Assembly (NCBI RefSeq): GCF_031979925.1
Contig: NZ_DALZFB010000015.1
Location: forward strand, 1-64,000
Length of the DNA stretch: 64,000 nt
Source of the DNA: Pseudescherichia sp031979925
Lineage (GTDB): Bacteria > Pseudomonadota > Gammaproteobacteria > Enterobacterales > Enterobacteriaceae
Direction: 5' to 3'
The notes under the pieces were generated by a model. The model did not search any database and was not told the origin of the DNA. It was given only the letters and a program-made list of their open reading frames with translations. Shown here one piece after another: positions 41,601 to 47,874 of the stretch (position 1 is its first letter; each line of letters starts with the position of its first letter). The position numbers and the translations under genes are program-made.

Positions 41601-41979
41601 GGGCTTTATCGATATCAACGGCGGGGCGGGCACCGATACCCTGGTGCTGGATGGCGTCAATATGATCCTTAACCTTATTGATACCGCGAGCCGTGTTCAC
41701 AACATCGAGATCATCGACCTTGGTAAATCGGGTACTAACAGCCTGACGCTCGATCTGAACGAAGCGCTGACGGTGACCGATAAGCCGGAAGACGATCTGG
41801 TAATTAAAGGCAGTAACGGCGATCAGGTGAACCTGGTGCATGGGGCGAACGACATCTGGGCCATCAGCGGACAGCGCGAAGTGGACGGAATGCAGTTCGA
41901 TGTCTATCACAACAGTGCACAAAACACGACGTTAGGCGATGTGCTGGTCCAGCAAGGGCTGCACGTCAATATGGTATAG
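29614..41979 (+). CDS. bapA: Giant Bap/BapA-family Ig-repeat biofilm adhesin
   Basis: A 4121-residue secreted surface protein, expected to promote cell-cell adhesion and biofilm. Residues 1-150 form a BapA prefix-like domain ending in a glycine/alanine-rich hydrophobic segment; IAAAAGGGG at 150-158 includes AAAG, similar to LapG protease sites in LapA-type adhesins. A TPPDDGGT linker follows (about 178-250), then about 36 Ig-like domains of roughly 100 residues (254-3895) with recurrent DGSW, LPDG and DAAGN motifs. The C-terminus has an RTX-like GGAGTDTLVLDG (about 4003) and a type I secretion signal region to the end. There is no Sec signal peptide, and I noticed no cysteine. AGAGGA precedes the ATG. 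Its secretion genes follow, and the locus matches Salmonella bapABCD, whose BapA I recall as somewhat shorter. Confidence 0.93.
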   Translation: MAPPISPTGSVDIINQRTGDVVSQYAQNADRVVNLTQTSIVRINASPESVNYYQREGNDLIVHMNDGTTVRYQRFFVLDENGLHSELIFEDNLGSHHAVFPFADAAAPATAEAIVPALSEASVDSLVGAGGISALAVLGGVAAVGGIVGIAAAAGGGGSGSNRQEAEDNGVLPPIDGTPPDNGGATPPDDGGTTPPDDGGTTPPDDGGTTPPDDGGTTPPDDGGTTPPDDGGTTPPDDGGTTPPDDGGETTPPVSTLWVAPLTGDNMLNQQEVSANQILSGGTEAENAGSQIVVTVEQYTWTTQVNADGSWNLEMPADILQSLPQGLRVLRVVLTDSEGRSVSTSMDLWVDTVPPALQLTPFVPNDTLDSSQLGSDKIVRGFSSSEDQGSVVTVTLNGQSYTTTVDSLGRWQLSIPQGDIQQLQDGQPYTVEYQIVDRAGNITTGQTDFTTNFTSPQVIVDPVTGDNILNTAELLLSQTLSGQTVNIPAGQVVTITLGNKTYYAEVMGDGSWKTILPAGDLSSLAQGDNPLTVSVNDANGTPVVRTETINVDGTQTGIAIAILSTDDYLNASEAQSPLEVRGVTTVTGPDVNIVVRFNGKEYAVSAIDAAGNWSVQIPSADLLLLPDGPNTVEAVVTQGVESAGDTHTLNVQIHYLPIPTIDAPFGDGYLNSVEKGQDQILSGNTGVSGSGQSVSVQLAGNTYQALVDGDGNWRVTVPASDMQAIPDGLLTINVNASDAAGNSSPLTSTAQVDTSLPALSLLPLTADGKLNAQELGQDQVLNGISSVAERGQPITVTLNGNTYTTTVGSDGKWQLPLPATDLLQLSQGSYPLTVTLTDVAGNTQTVTQNIDVKTTLPALTVQALTDGNDLDAAELRVDQILQGTVTNAEPGSVIIVTLGSGSYQGSVDAGGSWRVTLPAVELQKLSDGTNTLSVSVTDGYGQTTSVEHTFTVDTTVDAVAISIISTDDYLNFDEAGSDLVINGNSAGLPVDTVVTVTLNGQTYTGTIGANGAWQVTVGSADLLALPDGPAVVTATATGPDGAVIDSHIFTVMINDLPEAVVNTPFGDGVVNLAESGLDQFVTGNTGVTGPGQTVVATLNGQQYVGTVATDGSWSVVLPAGALTTLPDGAASFDVTVTDAAGNDASQTIPFTVDKLPPEVTVQPINGTDTLNGTEVQSNQAINITSPDATQVTVNVNGVGYTALPGVTPGSWVVTLPAGALAALPDGQVTYTVTVADAAGNVTTVTRGVNLDATPPNLVVDPVTRDNVLDPAELANGFTLTGRTVPAEPGATVALTINGQPLSAVVSADGSWSVSVPAAALSGLGDGPQQLTVTVTDSAGNVSTPVNVDFAVDSTASALLINPVEGDNALSLADISDGITVSGTSVRIAEGTPVTVTLNGQQYQAVVNAGGFWTVTVPNAAAALISDGTATVTVSSVDVNGVALSSEQQFLIVTQQLPLATINTPFGDGTINALEAAAGGALTGTTGSRGAGQSVTVQLDNNAPISGTVDANGNWTLPLTPAQIIALGQGSHTVTVTVADAVGNQSTQTAPLNVDTVSPLLTINDVTADNIVNGSEASGPIVISGTGGPYDAQNVQAVIVLVNGQNYDAILQADGTWSITLPAGALANVADGPVAISARITDPAGNTTIIPGSFTLDASPLNAPLIAVNTVAADNFVNALEAQSPLTVSGTTTRVEEGRTVTVTLNGQTYTTDVEADGSWTLDIPATALAAVADGTQTISVQVSDLAGNVATGAQNVTFAATPASQPTLTVNTVAQDDIVNIQEQGRDLIISGSSTNLAAGTVISVTFAGAPYSATVGSNGSWQFVVPQPVVQTLADGITYTVTATAVDAAQNSAQATHTVGVDLTPPLLTVQTAGSFLEDNRVNIAESLLDQTITGTGTPGLTVLLPINGKTIAAVIDDNGGWSMIIPAADLQSLPQGTSQLNFSVTDPQGNVQPVPVSINVNTQNAPAITLNPVFGDNIVSSAELAAGTTLTGTVSGLPTGTAVQVNIGGQLFTGTVTGATWAVTVPGGALAGNGILPVTVTALDAFGNPATASTSLDVVRVGPVAELPPTLFGDGYLNQQEANTGAQITGSTGQAGPNQQVRIVVDGLQEFVGTVDVNGNWTVPLTPEQLNAFTDATHTMTVTITDRAGNVSTSPAQEFIVRTDALTPPALNTAFTDGILNFAETQADSALTGSTGVPAGQVGSVLVSINNGPAVAATVDGATWTLPLTAAQLQALPDGVLSVNIIVTDVAGNQIIGQGSFEAIVDALPQAQFVTPFGDGTLNFTESQSDQLLRGNTGVTGPGQTVSVTLSTGQTYTETVQENGDWIITLPADDLQDLANNTTPTFEVTVSDRAGNTDTDAGSFQVRTSLPAPIADPLFGDNVLNIAEAAGATQITGSTQVIGPNQYVTIRVDVNGTPYTATVLEDGTWTVNLPAGSLQSLDQGPHTLVIYAEDQFGNSATAPVTYQVALTPPNVTITTPLFGDNIVNVDEASGTNTIAGSFTSPYPVGTQVNVTVGGKLFANVPVDGTTWSLPLTAADWAGVARGDQTVQVTVIDGAGNTNSTSAPVTILIDQPGLAVTTPFAGDNVLTYDESQTVQTIAGTSTNLEAGSPLQVTFPNGRSFNTTIQADGSWTLQLTPADMAGLTAGTITVQATDRAGNLVSIDGGTLTVELTPPPAFLTLDVIAGDNLVNANEFSNDTLPISGRATNVTGTVNVVLDGTVIGTATIAPDGSWAFNVPRALLGDGPHTLGVESVTTPGFTAAQAFVVDTLAPTITLNSFAGDNVVNIDEKGLSQTISGTASEPGRDVQVTLNGKTYYATVNPQGEWAVTVPQSDVAGLADGTYPLTATITDAAGNPQSTTQPITVDASAPLLYVDALGVPAVLNTVSAATGLLLQGTGDPGNEVTIQLGPISWTGQVDEQGNWRYNFPNIDFSTLTDGAQVISITSRDSAGNVSTNNVALNVALNPTLGVLFDSLFFGDGILNVAESLITQTLTGQVSGDYRGARVNLTLVGTDITINDLLVGPDGRFSVNLPPTLWQGLLTDTVALQFDVIDANGNTRQEIVDVGLALTDLPVVGDILMTADNVLNSVESGVAQTLTGTLNNAANVTGMVVNFGGQAIDAVVDTVTGTWSAVLPDTLLNTLPDGQASVGLAITDAFGNVVNTSASFNVARALPTIGLDPLFSDGVLSIPELLGAALSGTSTRLAGQQLTIQIGDAEAFTTNVDGSGRWAVNLPAAVQALLQGVGSGDVPITISALDQYGNPASQTALIKVDLVAPVLNSLAVFTDNVLNVADSLLNQTISGVVGNAPVGSRVEVQVAGKTFLGSVAAGGAFSINLAPSDLTGLLDGAFQPQVTIVTPDGNSAQIAAPVEVRVGLANLPTVVINTLFGNDGYINLADLDVAQTISGTAAGLASGVVNLSMAGQNFVGNVVDGVWSVTVPAGALAGSVVNGALNVTASVVDTVGNVVTGNQVVNAIVQNLPTLGLNPLFGNGTLDLGDLLSTPLLSGTSSNLAAGTIIDVRIGPLSLTTTVGANGTWQLPVPTASLQGLADGLLQVTATARDVAGNVANTAQDLTVAIQQAPSLLINTLFGGNGLNAAEILSAQVITGTSTNAAGSLVNVSLGGKTYQSTVAANGNWSVSVPKTDLAALLDGTLTVNASLVNPAGKNATATSLLDVITHNLPTISLTSLFGNDGYLNINEAASGQVIGGKIGGVPAGASVVVTLGGTPINALVDAAGNWTATVSNSVLQNLATGALKVGVAVTDRVGNTTATEADVSVKLTQPTLAINPVTNLLGLLGGVLTGLLGSAKLTISGTSNNLGQGALVHLNLLNLAQATAITGADGRWSTTLDVGLDLARILSLSTVLNLYAADAAGNVGYLNVGLNGSNPTTTPPVGAQALAAEATSFSLLSASAIESSDTTQQTTEESSTAPAAVSRVAATSSEENTADASDQSATAEDAFTIGGLSITLADGTQQSGDSVQGSEGSDTIHLSTLGFIDINGGAGTDTLVLDGVNMILNLIDTASRVHNIEIIDLGKSGTNSLTLDLNEALTVTDKPEDDLVIKGSNGDQVNLVHGANDIWAISGQREVDGMQFDVYHNSAQNTTLGDVLVQQGLHVNMV
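30145..30360 (+). repeat. 24-bp tandem repeat encoding TPPDDGGT linker
   Basis: Nine consecutive 24-bp units: one TPPDNGGA and eight TPPDDGG(T/E), differing only at synonymous positions such as GAT/GAC and ACT/ACC. The Pro/Asp/Gly-rich peptide is a flexible linker between the N-terminal retention-like domain and the Ig array. Such a short repeat is prone to slippage in steps of eight residues without shifting the frame, so copy number probably varies among strains. Confidence 0.95.
30376..41300 (+). repeat. Array of about 36 Ig-like domain repeats
   Basis: By reading the translation I divided this span into about 36 units of 96-108 residues, each with an N-terminal D-N/G-x-x-N-x-x-E motif, a GNW/GSW core, an LPDG turn and a terminal DxAGN. 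Higher-order order exists: units beginning PFGDG occur at 31603, 32803 and 34003, exactly 1200 bp apart, each preceded by a unit of a distinct type. The last third has its own subfamily (LFGN/LFGD, GTSSNLAAG). Confidence 0.85.
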
Positions 41980-41993
41980 CGTTATCCCTGTCC

Positions 41994-42019
41994 TTTATGC
42001 CTCAGGGATGAGGCATAAA
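41994..42019 (+). other. Perfect hairpin between bapA and bapB
   Basis: TTTATGCCTC-AGGGAT-GAGGCATAAA, a perfect 10-bp stem with a 6-base loop, 15 bp after the bapA stop. An AT-rich stretch without a proper U run follows, so it is more likely a partial terminator or an mRNA stabiliser that lets the adhesin and its exporter be made in different amounts. Confidence 0.65.
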
Positions 42020-42059
42020 AGATTATAAAAATATCACCAGGGACAGTCAGGGTGGATAG

Positions 42060-43403
42060 ATGAAAGCAAAGGCATTGTATGTTGTTCTGCTGGCCGCGCT
42101 CGGAGCGAGCGTGATGACCTCAGCATATGGAGAAGAGCAGTTTAACTGGCAGGCCGCACCCGGAGAGCAGCTCCAGGCGCAGCTGACCATCAAAGAAGCA
42201 ATTTTACGTGCCTTCGCCCGCAACCCCAAAATTGCCCAGGCGGCGGCGCAGATCCATGTTGGAAAGGCCAATCTCGACGAGGCGCAGAGCGCCTGGTTTC
42301 CCCAGATATCCCTGCAAGGTAACGTTGGGCGTTCGCACCGCAACGACTCGGCAGGCTCCCTCAACAATAACGGCTCCGGCGGCGTCAGCCTTAAGCAGCT
42401 GATCTACGACTTTGGTAAAACCGGCGGCAGCATCGATGAGCAACATAACCTCTCCGACGCCTACCGCTACGATCTCTATAACTCACTCAATGAGGTAGGG
42501 ATGGAGACGCTGCAAACCTATCTACAGGTTAAGCGCTACCAGGCGCTGGCCGAGGCGGCGCGCAAAAATATCGTCTCATTGCAGAGCGTGCAGGAGATGG
42601 CGGATCTGCGCGCAGAGGCGGGACTAAGCTCCCAGTCCGACGTGCTACAGGCGCAAACGCGCATTGCCGGGCTGAACGCCTCCCTCGCCCAGTACGAGGC
42701 GCAGACCCGCTCTGCCCAGGCGGCGCTGAGCGTGCTCACCGGCGTGATGTCGGACACGCTCCCCGATCTGCCTGAAGATCTGATGAAGCAGAAAATTACC
42801 CTTAATTCGCTCCCCTACGAACGCAGCAATGCGGTGCGCAGCGCCCAGTCGAGACAGCTGGCGGCGGACGATCGCATTCGCCAGGCCCAGGCCCAGCACT
42901 GGCCGACGGTCTCGGTGCAGGCGGGCAGGACGCGCTATCAGAACGACGACGACAGCTACTGGGATGACCAGGTGCAGCTGGTGGTGGATGCCCCTATCTA
43001 CCAGGGCGGGGCCGTGGGCGCCCGCGTTGATGCCGCCGAAGGGGACAGAGCCAGCGCCCGGGCGCAGGTGGAGGCCAGCAAGCTGGAGATCAACCAGCGC
43101 GCCGCTACCGCGTGGGCCGACCTCACCGGGGCGCAGCAGCGTCAGCGGGCAGGGGATGCCCAGTACCTGAGCGCCGATCGCGCCCGGGGGGTCTACCGCG
43201 ATGAGTATCGCCTGAGCAAACGCAGCCTTAACGATCTGCTCAGCATTGAGCAGGACGTGTTTCAGGCCGATACCGCGTCGATTACCGCCCGCTATGACGC
43301 CTGGGATGCCGCGGTACGCTATGCGGCCGCCGCAGATAATCTATTGGATATGTTAGGCATTGAGCGTAGCCGCACCATCGGCGATACCCTGCCATCACTT
43401 TAA
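42060..43403 (+). CDS. bapB: TolC-family outer membrane channel of the adhesin secretion system
   Basis: A 447-residue TolC-family type I secretion outer membrane protein. A signal peptide ends at about residue 24 (MTSAYG/EEQF). The two structural repeats of the family follow: LTIKEAILRAFARNPKIAQAAAQ and later SNAVRSAQSRQLAADDRIRQAQAQHWPTVSV; VDAPIYQGGAVGARVDAAEGDR is the second membrane/helix region. It should form the trimeric exit duct for the adhesin with the next two gene products. GGGTGG lies just before the ATG. The dedicated channel spares the housekeeping TolC. Confidence 0.92.
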   Translation: MKAKALYVVLLAALGASVMTSAYGEEQFNWQAAPGEQLQAQLTIKEAILRAFARNPKIAQAAAQIHVGKANLDEAQSAWFPQISLQGNVGRSHRNDSAGSLNNNGSGGVSLKQLIYDFGKTGGSIDEQHNLSDAYRYDLYNSLNEVGMETLQTYLQVKRYQALAEAARKNIVSLQSVQEMADLRAEAGLSSQSDVLQAQTRIAGLNASLAQYEAQTRSAQAALSVLTGVMSDTLPDLPEDLMKQKITLNSLPYERSNAVRSAQSRQLAADDRIRQAQAQHWPTVSVQAGRTRYQNDDDSYWDDQVQLVVDAPIYQGGAVGARVDAAEGDRASARAQVEASKLEINQRAATAWADLTGAQQRQRAGDAQYLSADRARGVYRDEYRLSKRSLNDLLSIEQDVFQADTASITARYDAWDAAVRYAAAADNLLDMLGIERSRTIGDTLPSL

Positions 43404-43426
43404 GCGCTAACGGCCAAGGAGTAGTT

Positions 43427-45559
43427 ATGCAACAGCCGGATACCGAGAGCTGGATCAATGTCATGGTGCGTGCGGCAGGGCGATTTGGCCTGCCAGCGGA
43501 CGCGCCTGCCGTACGCCAGCAGATGCGCTGGTTTGAGAGTCTGCCGCTTAACGCGCGGCTGGAGAGATTAAGTGGCCTGATGGGATTGCAGGTGCGCGTG
43601 GTGGAGCTGGAGAAGATGCGCTGGAACGCGCAGAACCTGCCGGTCATCGTTCAACTTGAGTCCGGCGAGCTGATGCTGCTGGAGACTATCGACGCTGACG
43701 GGCTGGTGGCCTACTGGCTCAGCGAGGGGGGCGATCTGGTGCGCGAGGAGGCGCTGGAGACGCTGCTGACCCGCGTCAAGCCGGAGGTGGTGATGTTAGG
43801 CATCGCCGCCCGCGGGCGCGACTCTCGCATCGACGACTTTACCCGTCCCTGGGAGGAGCACTGGTTCTGGCGGCACTTCCGCCATGCCAAGCGCAAGCTC
43901 TCGGAGATCGCCCTGGCCTCGGTGCTGGGCAACGTGCTGGCCCTGGCGGGGATCCTCTTCTCGATGCAGGTCTATGACCGCGTCATTCCCGCTCAGTCGA
44001 TCCCCACCCTGTGGGTGCTGTTTATCGGCGTGCTGTTCGCCGCCCTGCTGGAGTTTATGATCCGCCTGGCGCGTACCCACGTCTCCGACATCATGGGCAA
44101 ACATATCGATCTCAACGTCTCCTCGCTCTTCTTTGCCCGGGCGATGGCGATCAAGAACGATTCTCGCCCCAAATCTACTGGCTCGTTCATCTCCCAGCTG
44201 CGTGAGATCGACCAGGTGCGCGAGCTGCTCACCTCGACCACCGTCGGCGCGGCGATGGATATCCCGTTTGTACTGCTGTTCCTCGGCATCATGGCGCTGG
44301 TGGGCGGCCCGCTGGTGATCATCCCCCTGATCGCCATTCCGCTGATTGTGATCCCTGGGATCCTCGTCCAGTGGCCGATGGCGAAGCTGGCGAAAGAGGG
44401 GATGCGTGAGAGCGCGATCCGCAACGCGGTGCTGGTGGAGTCCATCGAGGGTGTTGAAGATATTAAAGCCCTACAGGCCGAGCCCTATTTTCAGCGTCAG
44501 TGGGAGCACACCCATGCCGTGGGGGCTAACATCGGCATGAAGCAGCGCGTCTGGGGTGCACGCCTGAGCGGCTGGGCCTCTACCGTCCAGCAGATCACCT
44601 ATGCCGGGATGCTGGTCTTCGGCTGCTATCTGGTCATGGAAGGCAACATTACGACCGGTACGCTGGTAGCCTGTAGCCTGCTCTCGTCGCGCACCATCGC
44701 GCCGCTGATGCAGCTGACCATGGTCTTCTCCCGCTGGCAGCATGCCAAAATGGCGATGAACGGCCTCGACGATCTGCTCAAGAAGCCGCTGGATAAGAGC
44801 GCCGACCAGAAGATGGCCCACTGTCCGGTGCTGGCCGGTCACTACCAGGCGCAGAAGGTGCAGTACAGCTACGATCCCGAGAAGGGCGATCAGGCGGTGC
44901 AGATCGACGGTCTGGAGATCAAGCCCGGCGAGCGGGTGGCGATCCTTGGCAAGACCGGGGCGGGTAAATCGACCCTGCTAAAGCTGCTCTCGGGCCAGGC
45001 CCAGGCCAGCAAAGGCAAGATGATTATCGACGGCGTCGACATGGCGCACATCGATCCCATGGATGTTCGCCGCCAGGTGGGCTATCTCTCCCAGGATTCG
45101 CGCCTCTTTTTCGGCACCCTGCGGCAGAACCTGATGCTGGGCCACCCCCACGCCACCGAGGCGGAGCTGATCCAGGCCCTGCGCATCAGCGGGGCGATCG
45201 GCATGGTGCAGCAGGATGCCGCCAGCCTCGACCGACTGATCAACGAGGGCGGACGCGGCCTCTCCGGCGGTCAGCGGCAGATGGTGCTGCTCAGCCGCCT
45301 GATCGTGCGTAACCCGCAGATTGTTCTGCTCGACGAACCCACCGCCTCAATGGATGAGCAGCTGGAGGCGTGGGTGATCCGCCAGCTCCAGCAGTGGCTC
45401 ACCGGACGCACCCTGGTGCTGGTGACCCACCGCCCGGCGCTGCTGAACCTGGTGGACCGGATTGTGGTGATGGAGAACGGCAAGGTGATTGCCGACGGGC
45501 CGCGCGACACCCTGCTGCAGCAGGCGGCGCGCAACAGCAACGTGGCATCGGTAGCCTGA
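43427..45559 (+). CDS. bapC: Type I secretion ABC exporter, LapB family
   Basis: A 710-residue permease-ATPase fusion. Residues about 1-140 look like a C39 peptidase-like domain without the catalytic cysteine, used in RTX exporters to hold substrate. Membrane helices lie at about 160-430. The ATPase has Walker A GKTGAGKST (508-516), signature LSGGQRQ (612-618), Walker B IVLLDEP (632-638) and the H-loop THRPAL. It powers one-step export of the 4121-residue adhesin. AAGGAG stands before the ATG; the gap from bapB is 23 bp and to bapD 10 bp, so bapBCD is one transcription unit. Confidence 0.94.
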   Translation: MQQPDTESWINVMVRAAGRFGLPADAPAVRQQMRWFESLPLNARLERLSGLMGLQVRVVELEKMRWNAQNLPVIVQLESGELMLLETIDADGLVAYWLSEGGDLVREEALETLLTRVKPEVVMLGIAARGRDSRIDDFTRPWEEHWFWRHFRHAKRKLSEIALASVLGNVLALAGILFSMQVYDRVIPAQSIPTLWVLFIGVLFAALLEFMIRLARTHVSDIMGKHIDLNVSSLFFARAMAIKNDSRPKSTGSFISQLREIDQVRELLTSTTVGAAMDIPFVLLFLGIMALVGGPLVIIPLIAIPLIVIPGILVQWPMAKLAKEGMRESAIRNAVLVESIEGVEDIKALQAEPYFQRQWEHTHAVGANIGMKQRVWGARLSGWASTVQQITYAGMLVFGCYLVMEGNITTGTLVACSLLSSRTIAPLMQLTMVFSRWQHAKMAMNGLDDLLKKPLDKSADQKMAHCPVLAGHYQAQKVQYSYDPEKGDQAVQIDGLEIKPGERVAILGKTGAGKSTLLKLLSGQAQASKGKMIIDGVDMAHIDPMDVRRQVGYLSQDSRLFFGTLRQNLMLGHPHATEAELIQALRISGAIGMVQQDAASLDRLINEGGRGLSGGQRQMVLLSRLIVRNPQIVLLDEPTASMDEQLEAWVIRQLQQWLTGRTLVLVTHRPALLNLVDRIVVMENGKVIADGPRDTLLQQAARNSNVASVA

Positions 45560-45569
45560 GGAGCGAGTA

Positions 45570-46739
45570 ATGAGTCAACTGAGTATGCAGGACGATCTCG
45601 CCCGTCAGGGGCGGTTCTACTCGTCGGTGATCTGGCTGGCACTGGCGGGGCTGCTGATCTTCGTAGTATGGGCATGGTGGGCCATTCTGGATGAGGTGAC
45701 GGTAGGCACCGGCAAGATCACGCCATCAAGCCACGCTCAGGTGATCGAGAGCCTCGACGGCGGTATCGTCAGCGCGATGCTGGTGCGCGAGGGGGATATC
45801 GTCGAGCGCGGGCAGATGCTGGCCCGTCTCGATCCCACCCGTTTTCAATCTAACTACGGCGAGTCGGCGGCCCGGGTACGTGCGCTACGGGCCTCCAGCG
45901 AGCGCCTGCGCTCGGAGCTGACCGGGGAGCCGCTGCGCTTTAGCGAAGAGTCGATGCGTGAGCCGGATCTGGTGGCGCGTGAGCGTCAGCTGTATGAGTC
46001 CCGGCGGCGCAACCTGAACGAGACGGTGGCCAACCTGAAGAAAACGTATCAGCTGGTGATGTCGGAGCTGCGCATGACCCAGCCGCTGGTGGCGAAGGGG
46101 GCGGCAAGCGAGGTGGAGGTGATCCGCCTCCAGCGACAGGCCACCGAGCTGCAGGGCAAAATCGACGAGGCGCGAAATCAGTTTGCGGTACGTGCCCGCG
46201 AGGAGCAGGTGAAAACCAATGCCGATCTCGACGCGCAGATCCAGGCGATGAGCGGTAAGGCAGATCAGGTGGATCGCGCTACGCTCTTTTCACCGGTGCG
46301 CGGCATCGTCAAAGACATTCAGGTCACTACCGTCGGCGGCGTCCTGCAGCCGGGTGGCAAGCTAATGGAGATTGTTCCGCTGGAGGATCAGCTTCTGGTG
46401 GAGACGCGCATTAACCCGCGGGATATCGCCTATATCCGTCCAGGCCTGCCCGCGACGGTGAAGGTCACGGCTTACGACTCGTCAATCTACGGTAACCTGA
46501 CCGGCCAGGTGGAGGTGGTGTCGCCGGATACGCTACAGGATGAGGTGCGTCGGGATCAGTTCTACTACCGCGTCTATGTGCGGACCAAAAGTGCCGAGCT
46601 ACAAAACAAGAGTGGCCAGCGCTTCCCGATCCTGCCGGGCATGGTGGCGAACGTAGAGATTAAAACCGGGCAGAAATCGGTGATGGACTACCTGATCAAG
46701 CCGCTGAACAAGGTCAACGAGGCGCTACGCGAGCGCTAG
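45570..46739 (+). CDS. bapD: HlyD-family periplasmic adaptor of the adhesin secretion system
   Basis: A 389-residue membrane fusion protein. One membrane helix at about residues 17-38, then the split lipoyl motif (IESLDGGIVSAMLVREGDIVERGQ ... SPVRGIVKDIQVTTVGGVLQPGG) around a long coiled-coil hairpin (about 90-235), and the C-terminal beta-barrel with GMVANVEIKTGQKSVMDYLIKPL, the HlyD signature. It bridges the LapB-like exporter and the TolC-like channel. GAGGAG precedes the start. Last gene of the operon; it converges on smpB. Confidence 0.94.
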   Translation: MSQLSMQDDLARQGRFYSSVIWLALAGLLIFVVWAWWAILDEVTVGTGKITPSSHAQVIESLDGGIVSAMLVREGDIVERGQMLARLDPTRFQSNYGESAARVRALRASSERLRSELTGEPLRFSEESMREPDLVARERQLYESRRRNLNETVANLKKTYQLVMSELRMTQPLVAKGAASEVEVIRLQRQATELQGKIDEARNQFAVRAREEQVKTNADLDAQIQAMSGKADQVDRATLFSPVRGIVKDIQVTTVGGVLQPGGKLMEIVPLEDQLLVETRINPRDIAYIRPGLPATVKVTAYDSSIYGNLTGQVEVVSPDTLQDEVRRDQFYYRVYVRTKSAELQNKSGQRFPILPGMVANVEIKTGQKSVMDYLIKPLNKVNEALRER

Positions 46740-46758
46740 ATAATCCGTTGTACGCACA

Positions 46759-46779
46759 CCCTCTCCCCAGCGGAGAGGG
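46759..46779. other. Inverted repeat between bapD and smpB
   Basis: CCCTCTCC-CCAGC-GGAGAGGG, an 8-bp perfect stem in the 60-bp gap between convergent operons. There is no U run on either strand, so termination would be weak or factor-assisted. The same CCCTCTCC/GGAGAGGG motif is a frequent intergenic element in enterobacteria. Confidence 0.55.
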
Positions 46780-46799
46780 AGGTGCTGCAAGCGTAGAGA

Positions 46800-47282
46800 T
46801 TAGCGTCCGGCGTTCTTCATAATGCGGGCTTTATCTACCTGCCACTCGCGCTCTTTCACATCGGAGCGTTTGTCGTGCTGTTTCTTACCGCGGGCGACGC
46901 CGATCTTCACTTTGCACCAGGCATTTTTCCAGTAGAGCGACAGGGCGACAACGGTATAGCCTTCGCGGTTTACGCGGCCATAGAGGGTGTCCAGCTCGCG
47001 CTGGTTGAGCAGTAGCTTGCGGTTACGAGTAGGGTCGCAGACGACGTGGCTCGAGGCAACGCTCAGCGGCGTAAAGTTGGCCCCGAACAGGTAGGCTTCG
47101 CCCTCAATCAGGATCACATAGCTGTCGCCGATGTTTGCCTTCCCGGCGCGCAGGGACTTCACTTCCCAACCCTGGAGAGAGAGGCCCGCTTCAAACTCTT
47201 CCTCGATAAAATATTCGTGACGGGCGCGCTTGTTTAGCGCAATGGTAGCGGAACCCGGTTTATGTGCTTTTTTCTTTGTCAT
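46800..47282 (-). CDS. smpB: tmRNA-binding protein SmpB
   Basis: A 160-residue RNA-binding protein required for trans-translation; it delivers tmRNA to stalled ribosomes. The OB-fold core contains YFIEEEFEAGLSLQGWEVKSLR and the GVARGKKQHDKR basic motif, and the C-terminal tail (DVKEREWQVDKARIMKNAGR) enters the mRNA channel. Same length as E. coli SmpB. The start at 47282 (MTKKKAHKPG) is the family start; 15 upstream codons are open but do not fit. Its partner ssrA is about 18 kb away because of the bap insertion. Confidence 0.97.
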   Translation of the reverse strand: MTKKKAHKPGSATIALNKRARHEYFIEEEFEAGLSLQGWEVKSLRAGKANIGDSYVILIEGEAYLFGANFTPLSVASSHVVCDPTRNRKLLLNQRELDTLYGRVNREGYTVVALSLYWKNAWCKVKIGVARGKKQHDKRSDVKEREWQVDKARIMKNAGR

Positions 47283-47436
47283 AAGTATCGTAAATCGTCG
47301 GTAATCAGCTGTTGAAAAATACCCCATCTATCCTGCGAGGTGTAACGCGTTATATTAGCATGAGTTTGGCTTTGCGTTTTCCTTTCCTGGGCAGGAAATG
47401 TTATTATTTATGAGGTGTAGACCTCAGGATAACGCT

Positions 47437-47874
47437 ATGCCGCAGATAAGCCGAACTGCTTTAGTGCCTTACAGCGCAGAACAGATGTATCAATTAGTGA
47501 ACGACGTAAAGTCCTACCCGGAATTTTTGCCAGGCTGTACCGGCAGCCGGGTACTGGAGGCAAGCCCGACGCAGATGACGGCTGCCGTTGATGTCTCGAA
47601 GGCGGGCATCAGTAAGACGTTCACCACCCGTAACACACTTACCAGCAACCAAAGCATTCTCATGCAGCTGGTGGATGGTCCCTTTAAGCAGCTGATGGGT
47701 GGCTGGCGGTTTACGCCGCTGAGTCCGGATGCTTGCCGTATCGAGTTCAATCTGGACTTTGAATTCACCAACAAGCTGATCGAGCTGGCCTTCGGCCGCG
47801 TGTTTAAAGAGCTGGCCTCAAACATGGTGCAGGCGTTTACCCATCGCGCCAAAGAGGTTTACAGTGCCGGATGA
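47437..47874 (+). CDS. ratA: Ribosome association toxin RatA
   Basis: A 145-residue START/polyketide-cyclase-fold protein (Coq10 family), reported in E. coli to bind 50S subunits and hinder 70S formation, though a role in ubiquinone metabolism is suggested by Coq10 relatives. The sequence MPQISRTALVPYSAEQMYQLVNDV is diagnostic. I use the ATG at 47437, preceded by AGGA; a start at 47398 would add 13 unconserved residues. The stop overlaps the GTG of ratB by 11 bp. Divergent from smpB. Confidence 0.93.
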   Translation: MPQISRTALVPYSAEQMYQLVNDVKSYPEFLPGCTGSRVLEASPTQMTAAVDVSKAGISKTFTTRNTLTSNQSILMQLVDGPFKQLMGGWRFTPLSPDACRIEFNLDFEFTNKLIELAFGRVFKELASNMVQAFTHRAKEVYSAG

